From Phyllobacterium zundukense (GTDB taxonomy: Bacteria; Pseudomonadota; Alphaproteobacteria; Rhizobiales; Rhizobiaceae): a stretch of 64,000 bases of DNA. Shown piece after piece: positions 63,412 to 64,000 of the stretch. How positions within the stretch are numbered: the first letter of the stretch is position 1; each line of letters starts with the position of its first letter. Location: assembly GCF_025452195.1 (NCBI RefSeq), contig NZ_CP104973.1:3703001-3767000 (forward strand), in the 5' to 3' direction. The position numbers and the translations under genes were made by a program. The notes under the pieces were generated by a model, which worked only from the letters and a program-made list of their open reading frames with translations, made no database searches and was not told the DNA's origin.

Positions 63412-63454
63412 GGAGAACTCCGGCGTCAGATGAAGCTTTTGATGTTCCCGCAAC

Positions 63455-63483
63455 TTGTCCCTGTCAACAAAAATATATATAAT
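63455..63483 (+). promoter_or_regulatory. Promoter of the Phd-PIN pair
   Basis: TTGTCC, 17 bp, TATAAT (63478-63483). Arms ATATAA and TTATAT flank the start site and could be the antitoxin operator. A minus-strand TTGACA overlaps it, so ABC and TA promoters are back to back. Confidence 0.6.
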
Positions 63484-63514
63484 GACTACCTATAGTTATA
63501 TGAAGGGTATTGCC

Positions 63515-63757
63515 ATGAAAGAAATCCAGCTGAAAGATGCAAAGGCGACCTTGTCAGCCGTCGTCGATCAGGCAGTTGCCGGAGAGCCATCGGTGATCAC
63601 GCGCCACGGACGAAAGGAAGCTGTTGTGGTTGCGTTCGATGAGTGGCAAAGAATTTCCCAGGTGCCCAGTTTCGCAGACCTACTGTTGGCCTTTCCGGGC
63701 GAACCGAGTGACATTCCCGAACGCAACAAGGTACCCGGGCGGAACGTCGATCTGTGA
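63515..63757 (+). CDS. Phd/YefM-family antitoxin
   Basis: An 80-residue protein: MKEIQLKDAKATLSAVVDQA, then VITRHGRKEAVVVAFDEWQR, the DNA-binding Phd/YefM domain, followed by a proline-containing tail for toxin binding. AAGGG precedes the ATG. The stop shares one base with the toxin start (TGATG). Confidence 0.9.
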   Translation: MKEIQLKDAKATLSAVVDQAVAGEPSVITRHGRKEAVVVAFDEWQRISQVPSFADLLLAFPGEPSDIPERNKVPGRNVDL

Positions 63758-64000
63758 TGTTTCTCGTCGACACGAACATCATTTCTGCCGACGCCCTGAC
63801 TAAACGCATGGCCGAGCCGAGGTTCATTGCGTGGATGCAGCATATGGATGCGCGGCTTTACACATCGGCCGTGACTATCGCCGAAATCGAACGTGGTATT
63901 GCCCGCCTCGATCGAATCGAGGCCACAGCCAAAGCAGACAGGCTGCGCATATGGCTATTCGCAGTCGAGCGGCTCTATGCCGGTCGGATTTTGTCATTTG
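63757..64000 (+). CDS. PIN-domain toxin (VapC/FitB-like), truncated by window end
   Basis: The 81 visible residues begin MFLVDTNIISADALTKRMAE, with the first catalytic Asp of PIN nucleases in VDTN, then LYTSAVTIAEIERGIARL with the conserved Glu. FitB-like PIN toxins with Phd-type antitoxins cleave tRNA or rRNA. The C-terminus lies beyond the window. It starts one base inside the antitoxin stop. Confidence 0.88.
   Translation, partial: MFLVDTNIISADALTKRMAEPRFIAWMQHMDARLYTSAVTIAEIERGIARLDRIEATAKADRLRIWLFAVERLYAGRILSF

Overview
The window looks like chromosomal DNA of an alphaproteobacterium of the Hyphomicrobiales (Rhizobiales), probably near the Phyllobacteriaceae/Brucellaceae. The evidence is a MucR/Ros zinc-finger regulator, families largely confined to this order (DUF1491, DUF5330, DUF6456, TIGR03808, a rhizobial-type L-asparaginase), a MocE/MocD pair, choline-sulfate genes and RIME-like intergenic palindromes. 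No phage, IS element, CRISPR array or rRNA operon was seen. A genus cannot be assigned from the sequence alone.

Layout. 0-8 kb: the 3' part of a class A penicillin-binding protein, a HigBA toxin-antitoxin (TA) pair, a DUF1214/DUF1254 pair, DUF2336 and DUF1491 proteins, and a DivJ/PleC-like membrane histidine kinase overlapping a peptidoglycan-binding protein. 8-12 kb: a Rieske ferredoxin plus membrane desaturase (MocE/MocD type) divergent from a LacI regulator, then an O-methyltransferase. 12-19 kb: DUF5330, SufE, an orphan VapB-like antitoxin, a DnaA-domain-IV-like protein coupled to a DUF6456 protein, MucR, MsrB and oligopeptidase B. 19-25 kb: amidase, two small secreted proteins, L,D-transpeptidase, branched-chain aminotransferase, Fe/Mn superoxide dismutase and BrnTA. 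25-33 kb: a conserved hypothetical, a three-gene two-component system with a periplasmic molybdopterin-fold protein, small His-rich and Arg/Tyr-rich secreted proteins, two c-type cytochromes and an orphan sulfonate-type binding protein. 33-41 kb: exonuclease III, a subtilisin autotransporter and a HerA-like ATPase. 41-50 kb: an SDR, methylmalonyl-CoA mutase (small subunit frameshifted), CorA, an AbrB-Doc TA pair, a GreA-like factor, a TIGR03808 beta-helix protein and asparaginase. 50-57 kb: MazEF (overlapping the asparaginase start), an SCP-2-like thiolase and betC-betA-betB for choline-O-sulfate to glycine betaine. 57-64 kb: a GDP-mannose pyrophosphorylase/AGE fusion, tRNA-Pro(CGG), a four-gene peptide-type ABC transporter without binding protein, and a Phd-PIN TA pair cut by the window end.

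Three dispersed structures punctuate the window: six RIME-like elements plus one core-deleted derivative, three copies of a second palindrome with about 30-bp arms, and one composite hairpin mosaic upstream of ilvE. Several elements supply stop codons of flanking genes. Five complete or near-complete type II TA pairs and one orphan antitoxin in 64 kb is dense for otherwise housekeeping DNA. The best candidates for undescribed biology are the response regulator/periplasmic molybdopterin-fold/kinase module with a duplicated upstream motif, the DnaA-like/DUF6456 pair with a DnaA-box-like site in its own promoter region, the mazEF-ansA overlap, and the paired His-rich and Arg/Tyr-rich secreted proteins sharing an upstream motif.
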